NCBI GenBank assembly: GCA_903824665.1
Contig: CAIJXT010000014.1
Coordinates: 43,353 to 107,352, forward strand
Origin: an uncultured Bacteroidota bacterium
GTDB lineage: Bacteria > Bacteroidota > Bacteroidia > Chitinophagales > Chitinophagaceae
DNA: 64,000 nt
Direction of reading: 5' to 3'
A program made the translations under genes and the position numbers. Shown here one piece after another: positions 9,287-18,409 of the stretch. Positions within the stretch are counted from its first letter, which is position 1. Every line of letters starts with the position of its first letter. The notes under the pieces are model-generated. The model was given only the letters and a program-made list of their open reading frames with translations, had not been told where the DNA came from and searched no databases.

Positions 9287-10393
9287 ATGAGGTCATTAAA
9301 ATTTGCACTTCCTGTACTGCTGCTCGCAGCGCTCAGCTTGGGTTCGTGCCATGTGGGCCGCTTTTTTATCTGGAATTTTTCAGACATCCGCGACAATAAA
9401 AAGTTCCGGCAAAAAATACTTACTAAAACCGGGCCGCCTTTTATTTTTTCTGCCCGCGATACCGGTACACACCTTCGGCTGCCAAAGTCCATAAAGGTGA
9501 AGAAAAAGGTGTTTACTTTCGATGAATTGCTCGAAAAAACGGGGACGGTTGCATTTCTGGTCATTCGCAACGACTCACTGCTCTATGAGCGATACCTCAA
9601 TGGGTACGGCCGCGCCACTCCGGTACCTTCGTTTTCTGTTGCCAAGTCTTTTACATCCGTTCTCGTAGGTATCGCTATCGACGAGGGCGCTATCGGTAGC
9701 GTCTACGACCCGGTCACCAAATACATTCCTGAACTGAAGCCTGCGGGATTTGATAAAGTAACGATAGAGCACCTGCTCAATATGCATTCCGGTATCAGAT
9801 CTGGAGAGAGCTACTCCAATCCGTTTGGTGGAGTAGCCAAGCTGTATTATGGTCGCAATCTGAAGAAATATATTAAGCGATTGAAGCTGGAAGATGAGCC
9901 CGGTGGCGCGTTCAAATATCAAAGCGTGAATACACAGGTGCTGGGCCTGATTGTAGAGCGGGCCACCGGCAAGCTGCTACCCGACTACATGCAGGAAAAG
10001 GTATGGCAGCACATAGGCGCCGAGTACGATGCCGGCTGGAGTATAGACAGCCGAAAACATGAAGCAGCGAAGGCATTCTGCTGCTTTAATGCATGTGCCA
10101 TAGACTATGCCAAAATGGGTAGGCTGTACCTGAAAAATGGCAACTGGAACGGTAAGCAGATAGTGTCTGAAAAATGGGTGAAAGAATCGCTGAGTGTAGC
10201 AGTTGATAAAAACGGTGGTATGTATTCTTACCAGTGGTGGCACACCCGTCCGTCAGATTTTTTTGCGCAGGGTCACCTCGGTCAGTACGTGTATGTGTTG
10301 CCGGCAAAGAACATAATTATTGTGCGTCTGGGTAAAAAGTATGGAATTGATGCATGGGCAGGCGTGCTCAAGGGCATTGCTGATGCCAATTAA
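9287..10393 (+). CDS. Serine hydrolase of the beta-lactamase/penicillin-binding (class C-like) family, lipoprotein
   Basis: 368 residues. It starts with a lipoprotein signal (LSLGSC, Cys at about residue 21). The beta-lactamase-related fold is shown by the S-x-x-K motif in SVAKSF near residue 117 and by a Tyr/Asn motif (YQSVNTQ) near residue 205. The C-terminal strand replaces the KTG box by LGQYVYVLP. The family includes esterases, D-aminopeptidases and low-molecular-weight penicillin-binding proteins, and this protein looks more like these than a true class C beta-lactamase. It overlaps the convergent EnvC-like gene by four bases at its stop. Confidence 0.8.
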   Translation: MRSLKFALPVLLLAALSLGSCHVGRFFIWNFSDIRDNKKFRQKILTKTGPPFIFSARDTGTHLRLPKSIKVKKKVFTFDELLEKTGTVAFLVIRNDSLLYERYLNGYGRATPVPSFSVAKSFTSVLVGIAIDEGAIGSVYDPVTKYIPELKPAGFDKVTIEHLLNMHSGIRSGESYSNPFGGVAKLYYGRNLKKYIKRLKLEDEPGGAFKYQSVNTQVLGLIVERATGKLLPDYMQEKVWQHIGAEYDAGWSIDSRKHEAAKAFCCFNACAIDYAKMGRLYLKNGNWNGKQIVSEKWVKESLSVAVDKNGGMYSYQWWHTRPSDFFAQGHLGQYVYVLPAKNIIIVRLGKKYGIDAWAGVLKGIADAN

Positions 10394-11754
10394 TGTGCCT
10401 TCCCGATCCACTGCTCCGGATTGAGTTTTACATTACCTCCCTTGCTTCCTCCGGATTTCCATATCTGGAAGTTGATTACGGGGAGTCCTTCATCGTTTAT
10501 AGATACGGTACCTATAGTTTGCTTAACATTCACCTCGTCGTCCTTCCTCACCGACACCGACGATAAGCCACTGTAAATGGTGAAAAAGTTGCCATGCTTC
10601 ACCATTACGATCTGGCTATTGCCACCGGTTACCGAAAATATATTCGTCACCACGCCATTGAAAACACAGCGTACTTTGGCGTTCTCATCAGTCTGTATAT
10701 CTACCCCCGGCTGGTCTACCATTACTTTAGGCGCCAGTGGGTGCGGGTGTACACCAAAATGGTCTGTTATATACCCCTTTTCTACCGGCCAGTACATTCT
10801 GCCCTTATTGCCTTCAAAGTTGCCGGCCAGTTCCACGTCTTCAGGTGTCAGCATCAGCGATACTTCAGCCCGTGGTCTCGGTGTCGATCTGGGTACATTA
10901 TTCACAGCTACACCAGGGTCTTCAGATGATCTGATTCCTGTTTTAGATCCCGTTTTGGCTGTTTTCGATGGGTCAGCCCCGGCTTTTTTCGCCTCTTCTT
11001 CGGCTGCCTTTGCTGCCTTGGCCATCTCCCTTTCAATCAGGTCATTAATGGCTTTGTTGATACGTGCTGTTACTTTTCTGTTCTTTTCTATATCGGCCAG
11101 CAGCTTGCTTTCCTTGCTCTTCAGATCGTTGATAACCTGGTTGGTCTGGTCTGTTTCTTTCAGCAATACCTGCTTTTGCTGTACCTGAGTATTCAGCAAT
11201 TGGTCTTTCTGGGTTTTTTCTGCATTCAGCGTACCTATTTTTTGTTTCAGCTGGTTTTGTGTCAGGTGTATCTGCAGCACCTGATACTTACGGAAATCCC
11301 TGAATTTCTTCAGGTATTTCATGCGCCGCATAGCATCGTTGAAGTCTCTTGACGAGAACAGGAAAGCCAGCATATCGTAAGAACTGCGGGTGGTGTATGC
11401 ATACCTGATAGACTGCGCATAACGCATCTTCAGTTGTTCCAGCTTTTGTTTCAGTGTCTGTACTTCTCTCGACGATACCCTTATGTCTTTATCTATACCG
11501 TTCAGCTCCTGGTTGATGTTGCCTATCAGTCGCTGGCGGTCGGCAAGCTTGTTTTGCAGCGCACGCAACTGGCCCATAGTTGCCTGTTTGTCATTCTTGA
11601 TTGCAAGCAACTGCTTTTCTGTTTCATTTATAGCCTCCATGATCGCTTTGCGGCGGGCTATCAGCGTATCTTTCGACATACTGTACTGCACCTGCGGCTG
11701 CGAAAAAGCAGACACAGAAAGCAATAACAATATGATACCAATAGCTATGCGCAT
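10390..11754 (-). CDS. EnvC-like murein hydrolase activator (coiled coil plus degenerate LytM)
   Basis: 454 residues from the ATG at 11754, which begins directly with a signal peptide (MRIAIGIILLLLSV...). The upstream ATG at 11784 would add a useless leader. Residues ~25-250 form a long coiled coil rich in Gln, Lys and Leu. A linker (~270-330) is followed by a C-terminal M23/LytM domain. The zinc-binding positions are lost: the first motif reads PGVDIQT without the His, the second reads IYSGLSS where active enzymes have a His, and the HxH strand reads INFQIW. This is the EnvC pattern, a non-catalytic activator of cell-wall amidases at the division site. The target amidase is not in the window. 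Confidence 0.85.
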   Translation of the reverse strand: MRIAIGIILLLLSVSAFSQPQVQYSMSKDTLIARRKAIMEAINETEKQLLAIKNDKQATMGQLRALQNKLADRQRLIGNINQELNGIDKDIRVSSREVQTLKQKLEQLKMRYAQSIRYAYTTRSSYDMLAFLFSSRDFNDAMRRMKYLKKFRDFRKYQVLQIHLTQNQLKQKIGTLNAEKTQKDQLLNTQVQQKQVLLKETDQTNQVINDLKSKESKLLADIEKNRKVTARINKAINDLIEREMAKAAKAAEEEAKKAGADPSKTAKTGSKTGIRSSEDPGVAVNNVPRSTPRPRAEVSLMLTPEDVELAGNFEGNKGRMYWPVEKGYITDHFGVHPHPLAPKVMVDQPGVDIQTDENAKVRCVFNGVVTNIFSVTGGNSQIVMVKHGNFFTIYSGLSSVSVRKDDEVNVKQTIGTVSINDEGLPVINFQIWKSGGSKGGNVKLNPEQWIGKAH

Positions 11755-11935
11755 GGAAAAACAGATGCCGACAAAAATAACCAATTATAGTCCCCCTTTT
11801 CGACCTTTTTGCTGTTTTATGATGATTTTACAAACTTTCCACCCAATTTCACATATTGGTATTGTACAGGATTTGTTTTGACTTACTTAGAGTTATTAAC
11901 GACCTTTGCTTTCTTTTGCAGTAAAAAAATAATTT

Positions 11936-12811
11936 ATGTTATATTCGATGACAGGGTTTGGCAGGGCTGAAGAGACCATCAACCACCGCCAGGTAGTAGT
12001 AGAGCTGAAAGCCTTAAATGGCAAGCAGTTTGATGTAAATACTAAGTTGCCTCCCATTCTCCGTTCGTATGAATTAGACATCCGCTCACTGCTGGCCAAT
12101 ATGCTGATGCGCGGTACAATAGACCTTACCATTACTGTAAAACAGGAAGGGGCCTCCAAGCCGATGGTGGTGAACACTGATCTTGCCGTTTTTTACTACA
12201 ACGCCATGAAGCAGATTGCAAAGCAGACGGGCCTTGCCGAAGATAATGTGCTGTCTACACTGATGCGTATGCCAGAGGTAGTTGCACCGGATCAGGATAT
12301 GCTGCCCGACGAAGAATGGGAGCATGTGAAGGGTGTGATAGTAAAAGCAGCCGAAGATCTGATGCTACACCGCCAGCATGAGGGGGAGGCACTGTTGAAA
12401 GATATAGTGCTGAGAATAGGAAATATAGACAAGCTGCACGATATGATCGTTCCGCTGGAGCCCGAGCGTATAGAGCGAGTACGCACCCGCATCAACCAAT
12501 GGCTCGAGGATATGGTCGGCAAGGAAAAGATCGACGGCAACCGTTTTGAGCAGGAAATGATCTACTACCTCGAGCGCATGGATTTTTCAGAGGAAAAGAT
12601 AAGGCTGCGCCAGCATTGTGTGTATTTCAACAGTACAATCAATGAAAACGACATGGCAATAGGCCGTAAGCTCAATTTTATATTGCAGGAAATTGGTCGC
12701 GAGATCAATACACTGGGTTCAAAAGCAAACCACGCCGAGATTCAGCAGATCGTGATCAATATGAAAGACGAACTGGAAAAAGCCAAGGAACAGATTCTCA
12801 ACATTTTATAA
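11936..12811 (+). CDS. YicC/YloC-family endoribonuclease
   Basis: 291 residues, normal family length. The N-terminal signature SMTGFGRAE is exact, and the C-terminal DUF1732 part contains NRFEQEMIYYLERMDFSEE and ends with the helix VINMKDELEKAKEQILNIL. Members in E. coli and Bacillus have been shown to be RNases, and in E. coli YicC is linked to small-RNA turnover. The gene stands alone between divergent and convergent neighbours; gmk, its frequent neighbour, is not here. A possible -7 box GACCTTTG lies about 30 bases before the start. Confidence 0.9.
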   Translation: MLYSMTGFGRAEETINHRQVVVELKALNGKQFDVNTKLPPILRSYELDIRSLLANMLMRGTIDLTITVKQEGASKPMVVNTDLAVFYYNAMKQIAKQTGLAEDNVLSTLMRMPEVVAPDQDMLPDEEWEHVKGVIVKAAEDLMLHRQHEGEALLKDIVLRIGNIDKLHDMIVPLEPERIERVRTRINQWLEDMVGKEKIDGNRFEQEMIYYLERMDFSEEKIRLRQHCVYFNSTINENDMAIGRKLNFILQEIGREINTLGSKANHAEIQQIVINMKDELEKAKEQILNIL

Positions 12812-12824
12812 CCCGTCAGCGGTC

Positions 12825-13241
12825 CTATGGTTTTTTGGGAGCAGGGGGTACCAGGTCTGTGTAGGCTATTGTGCTATCCTCCACAGGTTCTGCCGTTGTG
12901 ATATTCACCATAGTTATCTTCAGCTGCTTCACCGGTACATTGGTAACCGTGATCCTTTTTGATGATGGGTATACCAGCCGCAGCGAGTACACACCGGGCA
13001 TCACTGAGTTGGTTTCATAATTGCCTTCCGCATTCGTATAGCCCGATGCCGCAATGGTGTCATTACGATAAATGTAGGCCTGTATTTTGGCCACAGGGCG
13101 TCTGCGAATGTCTTTTATGGTACCGCCAATGGCATTTTTGCGAATTTTCGCACCACCAGATGCGGTTGCCCTGGTAGTAGTCTGGCCGAGTGCAACACCG
13201 GCAAATAGCAAACAACCGGTAACAGCAACTATCAGTTTCAT
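12825..13241 (-). CDS. Secreted carboxypeptidase-regulatory-like (transthyretin-fold) domain protein
   Basis: 138 residues with a signal peptide (cleavage near ALGQ, residue 20) and one beta-sandwich module of the carboxypeptidase regulatory-like type: GGTIKDIRRRPVAKIQAYIY, then GYTNAEGNYETNSVMPGVYSL. This module is common in Bacteroidota envelope proteins, usually fused to TonB receptors, but here it stands alone. No catalytic residues are seen. It converges on yicC with 13 bases between stops. Confidence 0.7.
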   Translation of the reverse strand: MKLIVAVTGCLLFAGVALGQTTTRATASGGAKIRKNAIGGTIKDIRRRPVAKIQAYIYRNDTIAASGYTNAEGNYETNSVMPGVYSLRLVYPSSKRITVTNVPVKQLKITMVNITTAEPVEDSTIAYTDLVPPAPKKP

Positions 13242-13335
13242 AAGTATTTACGCGATTTAGCTGTTAAAAGTAAGCATTATTCTAAAAATTCAATAAAATC
13301 CTTAATGCATGTTTCATCGCCTGCTGCCAAAGTAG

Positions 13336-13343
13336 TAATTTTG
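13336..13343 (+). promoter_or_regulatory. -7 promoter element of the korB-like gene, eight bases before the ATG
   Basis: TAATTTTG matches TAnnTTTG exactly. It overlaps a potential GTG start at 13343, so translation must begin at the ATG at 13352. Transcription starting 4-7 bases after the box would leave an almost leaderless mRNA. Confidence 0.6.
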
Positions 13344-13351
13344 TGGTTTCT

Positions 13352-14392
13352 ATGAGTGATTCAGCAATACCGCAGGCGGCAGCACCGCTTACGGCCAAAG
13401 ACTTTACCACCGACCAGGAAGTGCGGTGGTGCCCGGGGTGTGGCGATTATTCTATCCTGAAACAGGTGCAGACGATATTGCCGCAGATCGGTATCCCACG
13501 CGAGCGCATTGTTATTGTTTCGGGTATCGGGTGCAGCTCACGTTTCCCCTACTATATGAATACCTATGGCATGCACTCTATTCATGGGCGTGCCACAGCC
13601 ATTGCATCGGGTCTCAAGGCTTCACGCCCTGAACTCAGCGTATGGATCGTGACAGGCGATGGTGATGGACTGAGTATAGGCGGTAATCACACCATACATC
13701 TGTTGCGCCGCAATTTTGATGTGAATATCCTCCTGTTCAACAACCAGATCTACGGTCTCACAAAGGGCCAGTATTCCCCTACATCAGAGGTTCATAAAAT
13801 CACCAAGTCTACACCTGCCGGCAGTCTCGATCATCCGTTCAATCCGCTGGCACTGGCACTGGGTGCAGAGGCAAGCTTCATTGCCCGCAGCATGGACCGC
13901 GACCCCAAACACTTGCAGCAGATGTTACTCCGCGCCAACGGTCACCACGGTTCATCATTTCTCGAGATATACCAGAACTGCAACATCTTCAATGATGGCG
14001 CATTTGAGATTTTTACTGAAAAAGGTTCGAGAGCTGCAGAAACACTGGTGCTGGAGCAGGGCAAGCCGCTTGTTTTTGGCACCGCACGCGACAAAGGAGT
14101 ACGTCTGGACGGGTACAAGCCACAACTGGTAGATATCGGCGACCAATACAGTGCAGATGACCTGTGGATTCATGACGAAACAGATCATTTCAAGGCACAG
14201 ATACTTACCCGCTTTTTCGATAATCCTGCACTGCCCGGCCATTTCCCGCGCCCTTTTGGCGTGTTTTATGCCAAGGAGCGCCCTACATACGAAGACGATA
14301 TGCAATTGCAGATCAAGGAGATCATTGCTACAAAAGGCAAAGGAAACCTCGACAAGCTACTCTCGGGCAAGGAAACCTGGACGATAGGGTAG
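13352..14392 (+). CDS. korB: 2-oxoacid:ferredoxin oxidoreductase, beta (TPP-binding) subunit
   Basis: 346 residues from the ATG. The N-terminal iron-sulfur motif WCPGCGDYS and a third Cys in GIGCSSRFP are present. The thiamine diphosphate/Mg motif is seen as GDGDGLSIGGNHTIH plus NNQIYGLTKGQ. The HGRA motif after MHSI is typical of the KorB group, which acts on 2-oxoglutarate. With its alpha/gamma partner it would make succinyl-CoA and reduced ferredoxin. The partner gene, normally adjacent upstream, is absent: upstream lies an opposite-strand gene with its own stop. Confidence 0.9.
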   Translation: MSDSAIPQAAAPLTAKDFTTDQEVRWCPGCGDYSILKQVQTILPQIGIPRERIVIVSGIGCSSRFPYYMNTYGMHSIHGRATAIASGLKASRPELSVWIVTGDGDGLSIGGNHTIHLLRRNFDVNILLFNNQIYGLTKGQYSPTSEVHKITKSTPAGSLDHPFNPLALALGAEASFIARSMDRDPKHLQQMLLRANGHHGSSFLEIYQNCNIFNDGAFEIFTEKGSRAAETLVLEQGKPLVFGTARDKGVRLDGYKPQLVDIGDQYSADDLWIHDETDHFKAQILTRFFDNPALPGHFPRPFGVFYAKERPTYEDDMQLQIKEIIATKGKGNLDKLLSGKETWTIG

Positions 14393-14453
14393 TGTGACGA
14401 TTGTGGTTTTTGAGATTTTGTGGTTGCTTTAATTTCAGTCATAACAAACAAAC

Positions 14454-14642
14454 ATGCACCGCAAAAGCATACCACTTATGACAAACATACTCCTGAGTAT
14501 CACCGATGGTACCACTGGTCAGGGTTGGGGAATGCTCACAGTCATTTTTCTTGTATTTCTATTGTCCCTGCTGCTTGTAGGGTACATCGCACTGAAGCTG
14601 TTCAGGTGGTTGAATAAACTAACAGAAAACGGGAAATCCTGA
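14454..14642 (+). CDS. Small single-pass membrane protein, unknown function
   Basis: 62 residues. Residues ~27-47 form one strongly hydrophobic segment (MLTVIFLVFLLSLLLVGYIAL), followed by a basic tail (KLFRW, NKLTENGKS), suggesting N-out/C-in topology. An alternative ATG at 14478 would give 54 residues. No family recognised. It lies between korB and the flippase on the same strand, 61 bases after korB. The composition supports a real gene, but nothing confirms expression. Confidence 0.45.
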   Translation: MHRKSIPLMTNILLSITDGTTGQGWGMLTVIFLVFLLSLLLVGYIALKLFRWLNKLTENGKS

Positions 14643-14721
14643 TTGCCGGATGTGCTGTAGGTCTTTTACAGATTTGTGCCTATTTTAACCGCCAACTTGC
14701 TACATTTAACTCAAAAAAATA

Positions 14722-16230
14722 TTGGCATCGCTCAAACAACTTGCAGGGCAAACCATCTGGTACGGCTTAAGTAACATAGCCGCCAGGCTGCTCAATCAGT
14801 TGCTCACACCACTCATCACCTACTTCCTCAACAATCCCTCCGGGATGGTTGACTACGGTAATTTCAGCATGGTGTATTCCGGTATCTCCTTTGCCAATAT
14901 TATTTATACCTATGGCCTGGAGACCGCCTATTTCCGGTTTGCAGCTACAGGCACCGACAAAAACAAACTATTCCAGACCACTTTTACATCCCTGGTGCTC
15001 AGTACTGTTTTTTTCAGTGCACTGCTCATTTATCTCCGTCAGCCCATCAGCGACTTTATCGGTTTGGGCACCCATTCTGAATACATTATCTGGTGCGTGC
15101 TTATCATAGCGGTCGATACGCTTGCCGCTATCCCCTATGCCCGGCTGCGACAAGAGGGGCGCCCACGTAAGTACGCATTCACAAGGGTTGCCGGTATTAT
15201 CGTCAATATTGTCCTGACCGTGTTTTTTATCGCCTATTGTCCCGGCTATGTCGCAGCACACCCGGGCACGGCTTTCGCTTCGTGGTACGCCGGATACACC
15301 TCTGTTGGCTTCCTTATTATGGCCAATCTTGCTCAGAGTGTGGTCACCTTTCTGCTGCTGTACCGCGAGTGGATAGGTTATCGGTTCCGGTTCGATACCA
15401 TATTGTGGAAACAGATACTTACCTATTGCTGGCCCATGCTGGTGGTAGGTATGGGTGGCATGGTCAATGAAACAATGGACCGCCTGATGCTGCCCAAATT
15501 ATTGCCCGGTACTGTCGACGAAGGGAAGATTGCTCTGGGCATTTACGCTGCCAATTACAAGATAGCCATTTTTATTACGCTCTTTATTCAGGCTTTCAAG
15601 ATGTCGGCAGAGCCATTCTTTTTCGGTCAGGCAGCCAATAAAAATGCACCTGCCACCTATGCCAGGGTCATGAAGTGGTTCGTCATTACTTTGTGTCTGG
15701 CATTTCTGTTTACTGCGTTGTACATCGACCTCTGGCAATACTTCGTAGGTTCACAATACCGCGAGGGGCTGGGTGTGGTTCCTATATTGTTGGCTGCCAA
15801 TGTTGCCCTCGGCATTTATTACAACCTGTCGGTCTGGTACAAACTTACCGACCGCATGTATATGGGTATGCTCATCACACTGGCAGGAGCGCTCCTCACC
15901 ATTGGGCTCAATTTTGCGTTTATTCCTGTTTATGGCATGTATGCCTGTGCTTGGGCTACCCTTGCAGCCTATGGCGTTATGATGCTGTTGTCTTATTTCC
16001 TTGGGCAGCGTTATTTTCCGGTGCCCTATCCTGTACGCAAGCTGGCCGGGTACATCTTGGCTATGCTTTTGCTCTATGCGGTGCAGCGTGCAATAGCACA
16101 CTATATAGGTTCTGTTCCCGTTCGCCTGGCCACAGCATCATTGCTTATGCTCACTTTCGTAGGGCTTGTAGTTCGTACAGAGCGCGGTGAGCTTGCCGGC
16201 ATGCCTGTTATTGGGAGGTGGCTGAGGTAG
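14722..16230 (+). CDS. Polysaccharide flippase-like (MOP/Wzx superfamily) membrane protein
   Basis: 502 residues with 12-14 predicted membrane segments and no signal peptide. The start is a TTG at 14722, because no ATG or GTG lies in frame before the first membrane helix. N-terminal SLKQLAGQTIWYGLSN is typical of the polysaccharide biosynthesis (RfbX/Wzx-like) group, and the remainder alternates hydrophobic helices with short loops. The family flips lipid-linked saccharides across the inner membrane. No glycosyltransferase or polymerase genes are next to it, so its substrate is unknown. A possible -7 box (TACATTTA) is at 14701-14708. Confidence 0.82.
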   Translation: MASLKQLAGQTIWYGLSNIAARLLNQLLTPLITYFLNNPSGMVDYGNFSMVYSGISFANIIYTYGLETAYFRFAATGTDKNKLFQTTFTSLVLSTVFFSALLIYLRQPISDFIGLGTHSEYIIWCVLIIAVDTLAAIPYARLRQEGRPRKYAFTRVAGIIVNIVLTVFFIAYCPGYVAAHPGTAFASWYAGYTSVGFLIMANLAQSVVTFLLLYREWIGYRFRFDTILWKQILTYCWPMLVVGMGGMVNETMDRLMLPKLLPGTVDEGKIALGIYAANYKIAIFITLFIQAFKMSAEPFFFGQAANKNAPATYARVMKWFVITLCLAFLFTALYIDLWQYFVGSQYREGLGVVPILLAANVALGIYYNLSVWYKLTDRMYMGMLITLAGALLTIGLNFAFIPVYGMYACAWATLAAYGVMMLLSYFLGQRYFPVPYPVRKLAGYILAMLLLYAVQRAIAHYIGSVPVRLATASLLMLTFVGLVVRTERGELAGMPVIGRWLR

Positions 16231-16308
16231 CTCATATGTTCGTACATGGTAGCTGATTAAAATGAGTTTTTGTTCTATTTGGGCGGTTTATATTATCAAA
16301 AAATAATG

Positions 16309-16316
16309 TAAATTTG
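16309..16316 (+). promoter_or_regulatory. -7 promoter element before the secreted protein gene at 16349
   Basis: TAAATTTG is an exact TAnnTTTG match, 32 bases upstream of the ATG. No convincing -33 TTTG is at the usual distance. Confidence 0.5.
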
Positions 16317-16348
16317 GGTAGAACACCTGCCATAAACCTCAGCCCATT

Positions 16349-17350
16349 ATGAAATTTTTGTTGTGCCCGCTATTGTTTCTATTGCCGTTTATTACGAAGG
16401 CGCAGTCTGTACAGATCAAGTCATCGTCATATGTTGTCTGCCCGAATACAACTGCTACTTTCACAGCTACTACTTCCGGTATCAGCAATCCTAACTTCCG
16501 GTGGTACCATAATCGTTTTACTGGATCTGATACCTCTCGGTACGTAGGGCAATCGTTTGTTCCGCAGGATCGCATTTTCTGTCAACTAACGAATAGCAAA
16601 GGAGATACTGTTTATGCATCTTCGGATACGATAATCATGAGGTACGATTCGTTGTTAATGATGTTGCACGGCAACGCTATTTGTGTTGGTGATACAATAA
16701 AAGCACCACCCTTCAAAAAATGCTACACATGGCAGGGGGGCTTGTTTAATGCCAATGCTATTTTCAAAGCGGATGCAGGATCTACCTACGTAGTGGGAAT
16801 GAAGCCTGGCTACGACACAATCAGGATCAGGTATTTTCAGGCCAATTCTAACTTGCCGATCGGTTACGATGTTGCAATTTTTCGTGTCCTTTCTTCTCCT
16901 GCCAATCAGGGTCTATCAGGCATATGCTTAAACAGTTCCCGGGTAATGACAGACGCACTACCAGGCGGGGTTTGGTCTACAAGTAATCCGGCTATTGCTA
17001 CCATAAACGAAACAACTGGTCTGCTTAAAGGAGTCGGTGCGGGCACAGCAATGGTATATTGCAAAGTGCCATGGGGCTGTACAGGCAGATCCCGGTTGGT
17101 AGTCGACGACTGTGGAAGTGGTGTAGAACTGTTCCCGGTTCCTGCACGATACGAACTCGTTGTGCGTATGTATGGAGATGTACACTATGATTTCTGTACA
17201 ATCACCGACAATGCTGGCAGGTTGGTACACAAACAGGCCATTATCGGACCTTTTACGAATATCAACACGTCTACATGGTTGAATGGTCACTACGTGATCA
17301 CTTTTTCAGGTGACAGTGGCAACAAGTCACTAAAGTTTCTAAAAGAATAA
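16349..17350 (+). CDS. Secreted Ig-like domain protein with T9SS C-terminal sorting domain
   Basis: 333 residues. A signal peptide covers residues 1-19 (cleavage after TKAQ). An Ig/PKD-like segment with paired Cys follows, then a Big_2-like module (GGVWSTSNPAIATINETTG ... MVYCKVPWGC) around residues 205-250. The end (VELFPVPARYEL ... WLNGHYVITFSGDSGNKSLKFLKE) matches a T9SS type A sorting domain. It is expected to be exported by T9SS and attached or released at the surface. It is followed after 6 bases by a lipoprotein gene, so they form an operon. Function unknown. Confidence 0.75.
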   Translation: MKFLLCPLLFLLPFITKAQSVQIKSSSYVVCPNTTATFTATTSGISNPNFRWYHNRFTGSDTSRYVGQSFVPQDRIFCQLTNSKGDTVYASSDTIIMRYDSLLMMLHGNAICVGDTIKAPPFKKCYTWQGGLFNANAIFKADAGSTYVVGMKPGYDTIRIRYFQANSNLPIGYDVAIFRVLSSPANQGLSGICLNSSRVMTDALPGGVWSTSNPAIATINETTGLLKGVGAGTAMVYCKVPWGCTGRSRLVVDDCGSGVELFPVPARYELVVRMYGDVHYDFCTITDNAGRLVHKQAIIGPFTNINTSTWLNGHYVITFSGDSGNKSLKFLKE

Positions 17351-17356
17351 CACATC

Positions 17357-18313
17357 ATGAAAAAGACTTTAGCCCATTTCGTACTCGCAGCAGCTTTTGC
17401 AATAGTGTCCTGCACAAAGCCATTCAGACCCGTTGAAGCTGAATGCCGTTCGGTCTTTTATGGATTTACAGGGGTTGTAACAGCTAAGCCCGATTCTCTG
17501 CCGCTGTGCCGCTTTGGTATTATTAGCAAAAACTCAGGTCTTAAATTGCCACTTGCCCAGTTGCGCAATTCAGAACGTTCGGCTCAGGGTGCTTTCGATA
17601 CGGTGGCACACTGTTATTATGCTTTTGGATCTAACGATGGTTCTGACCCTACGGTTTTATATAGGATCAATCTTGAGGGGAGGGTAGAAGCGCTTACCAA
17701 TTCAGAGTACCGTTTGCTCTTCAATGGTTTGCTGTACAGCAGGTTTGATGGCAGGCTCTATGCGTTCCGCAGAAATGCAGGAGCATCAGGTGTCGCGGTT
17801 TGTCAGATTCTTACCTATCCAGACCGGTTCGAGGCGAAAGAATTGGTGAAGGACATTTGGGGAGTAGCCGCAAATACAGTCATTTCTTCGGCTGTAGACA
17901 ACAATACGGGCAAACTTTATTTCCGCTTAGGTACAGATTCCACTTTCGAGATATACAGCTTCCAACCTGGAGACAGCGCGGCAAAAAAACTGCTCTCCCA
18001 GAAGAAGTCGCGCATTTTTGGCCTCTGCTTCAATCCTGCCGACGAAAGGCTGTATGCCATCAGGCAGGACAGCACTAAGACACGATTTGTGAAAATTGAC
18101 AATCAGGGCAATACTACTGTTATCGATACACTTCCTTTCCGGCCCGATCCTGCTTCGTTTTGTGCAGCCATCGATCGATGCGCCAATCAATACATGCTTA
18201 TGGGCAAGGTTTCTAATACGCACGGCTATTTGGTCAGGTTGGCGATGAATGGTTCGATCATGGGCCGAGACACTACCGATGGTATCCTTCAGGCGGTTAC
18301 TGCTGCTCGTTGA
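17357..18313 (+). CDS. Lipoprotein, beta-propeller-like, unknown function
   Basis: 318 residues. The lipoprotein signal has its Cys in AIVSCTKP near residue 19. The rest is a series of short beta-rich units such as LYRINLEGRVEAL, KLYFRLGTDSTFEIYSF, ERLYAIRQDSTKTRFVKID and YLVRLAMNGSI, which look like propeller blades of a DUF6923/NHL type. No catalytic motif is seen. It lies 6 bases after the T9SS protein gene and probably works with it at the cell surface. Not recognised by name. Confidence 0.65.
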   Translation: MKKTLAHFVLAAAFAIVSCTKPFRPVEAECRSVFYGFTGVVTAKPDSLPLCRFGIISKNSGLKLPLAQLRNSERSAQGAFDTVAHCYYAFGSNDGSDPTVLYRINLEGRVEALTNSEYRLLFNGLLYSRFDGRLYAFRRNAGASGVAVCQILTYPDRFEAKELVKDIWGVAANTVISSAVDNNTGKLYFRLGTDSTFEIYSFQPGDSAAKKLLSQKKSRIFGLCFNPADERLYAIRQDSTKTRFVKIDNQGNTTVIDTLPFRPDPASFCAAIDRCANQYMLMGKVSNTHGYLVRLAMNGSIMGRDTTDGILQAVTAAR

Positions 18314-18384
18314 CCTGCAACTAACCGCTTTTTTTCGTTATACCTGGTCCCCTTTTTAGCGCTACTGATATTCATAAACAATTG

Positions 18385-18392
18385 TACATTTG
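18385..18392 (+). promoter_or_regulatory. -7 promoter element before the secreted protein gene at 18410
   Basis: TACATTTG, exact TAnnTTTG, 17 bases before the ATG. Confidence 0.5.
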
Positions 18393-18409
18393 CAAAAAAC
18401 ATATCAGCT

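Noticed and set aside
13343..13351. GTG start three codons before the korB ATG.
   Set aside because: It overlaps the -7 promoter box, so it would not be inside the transcript.
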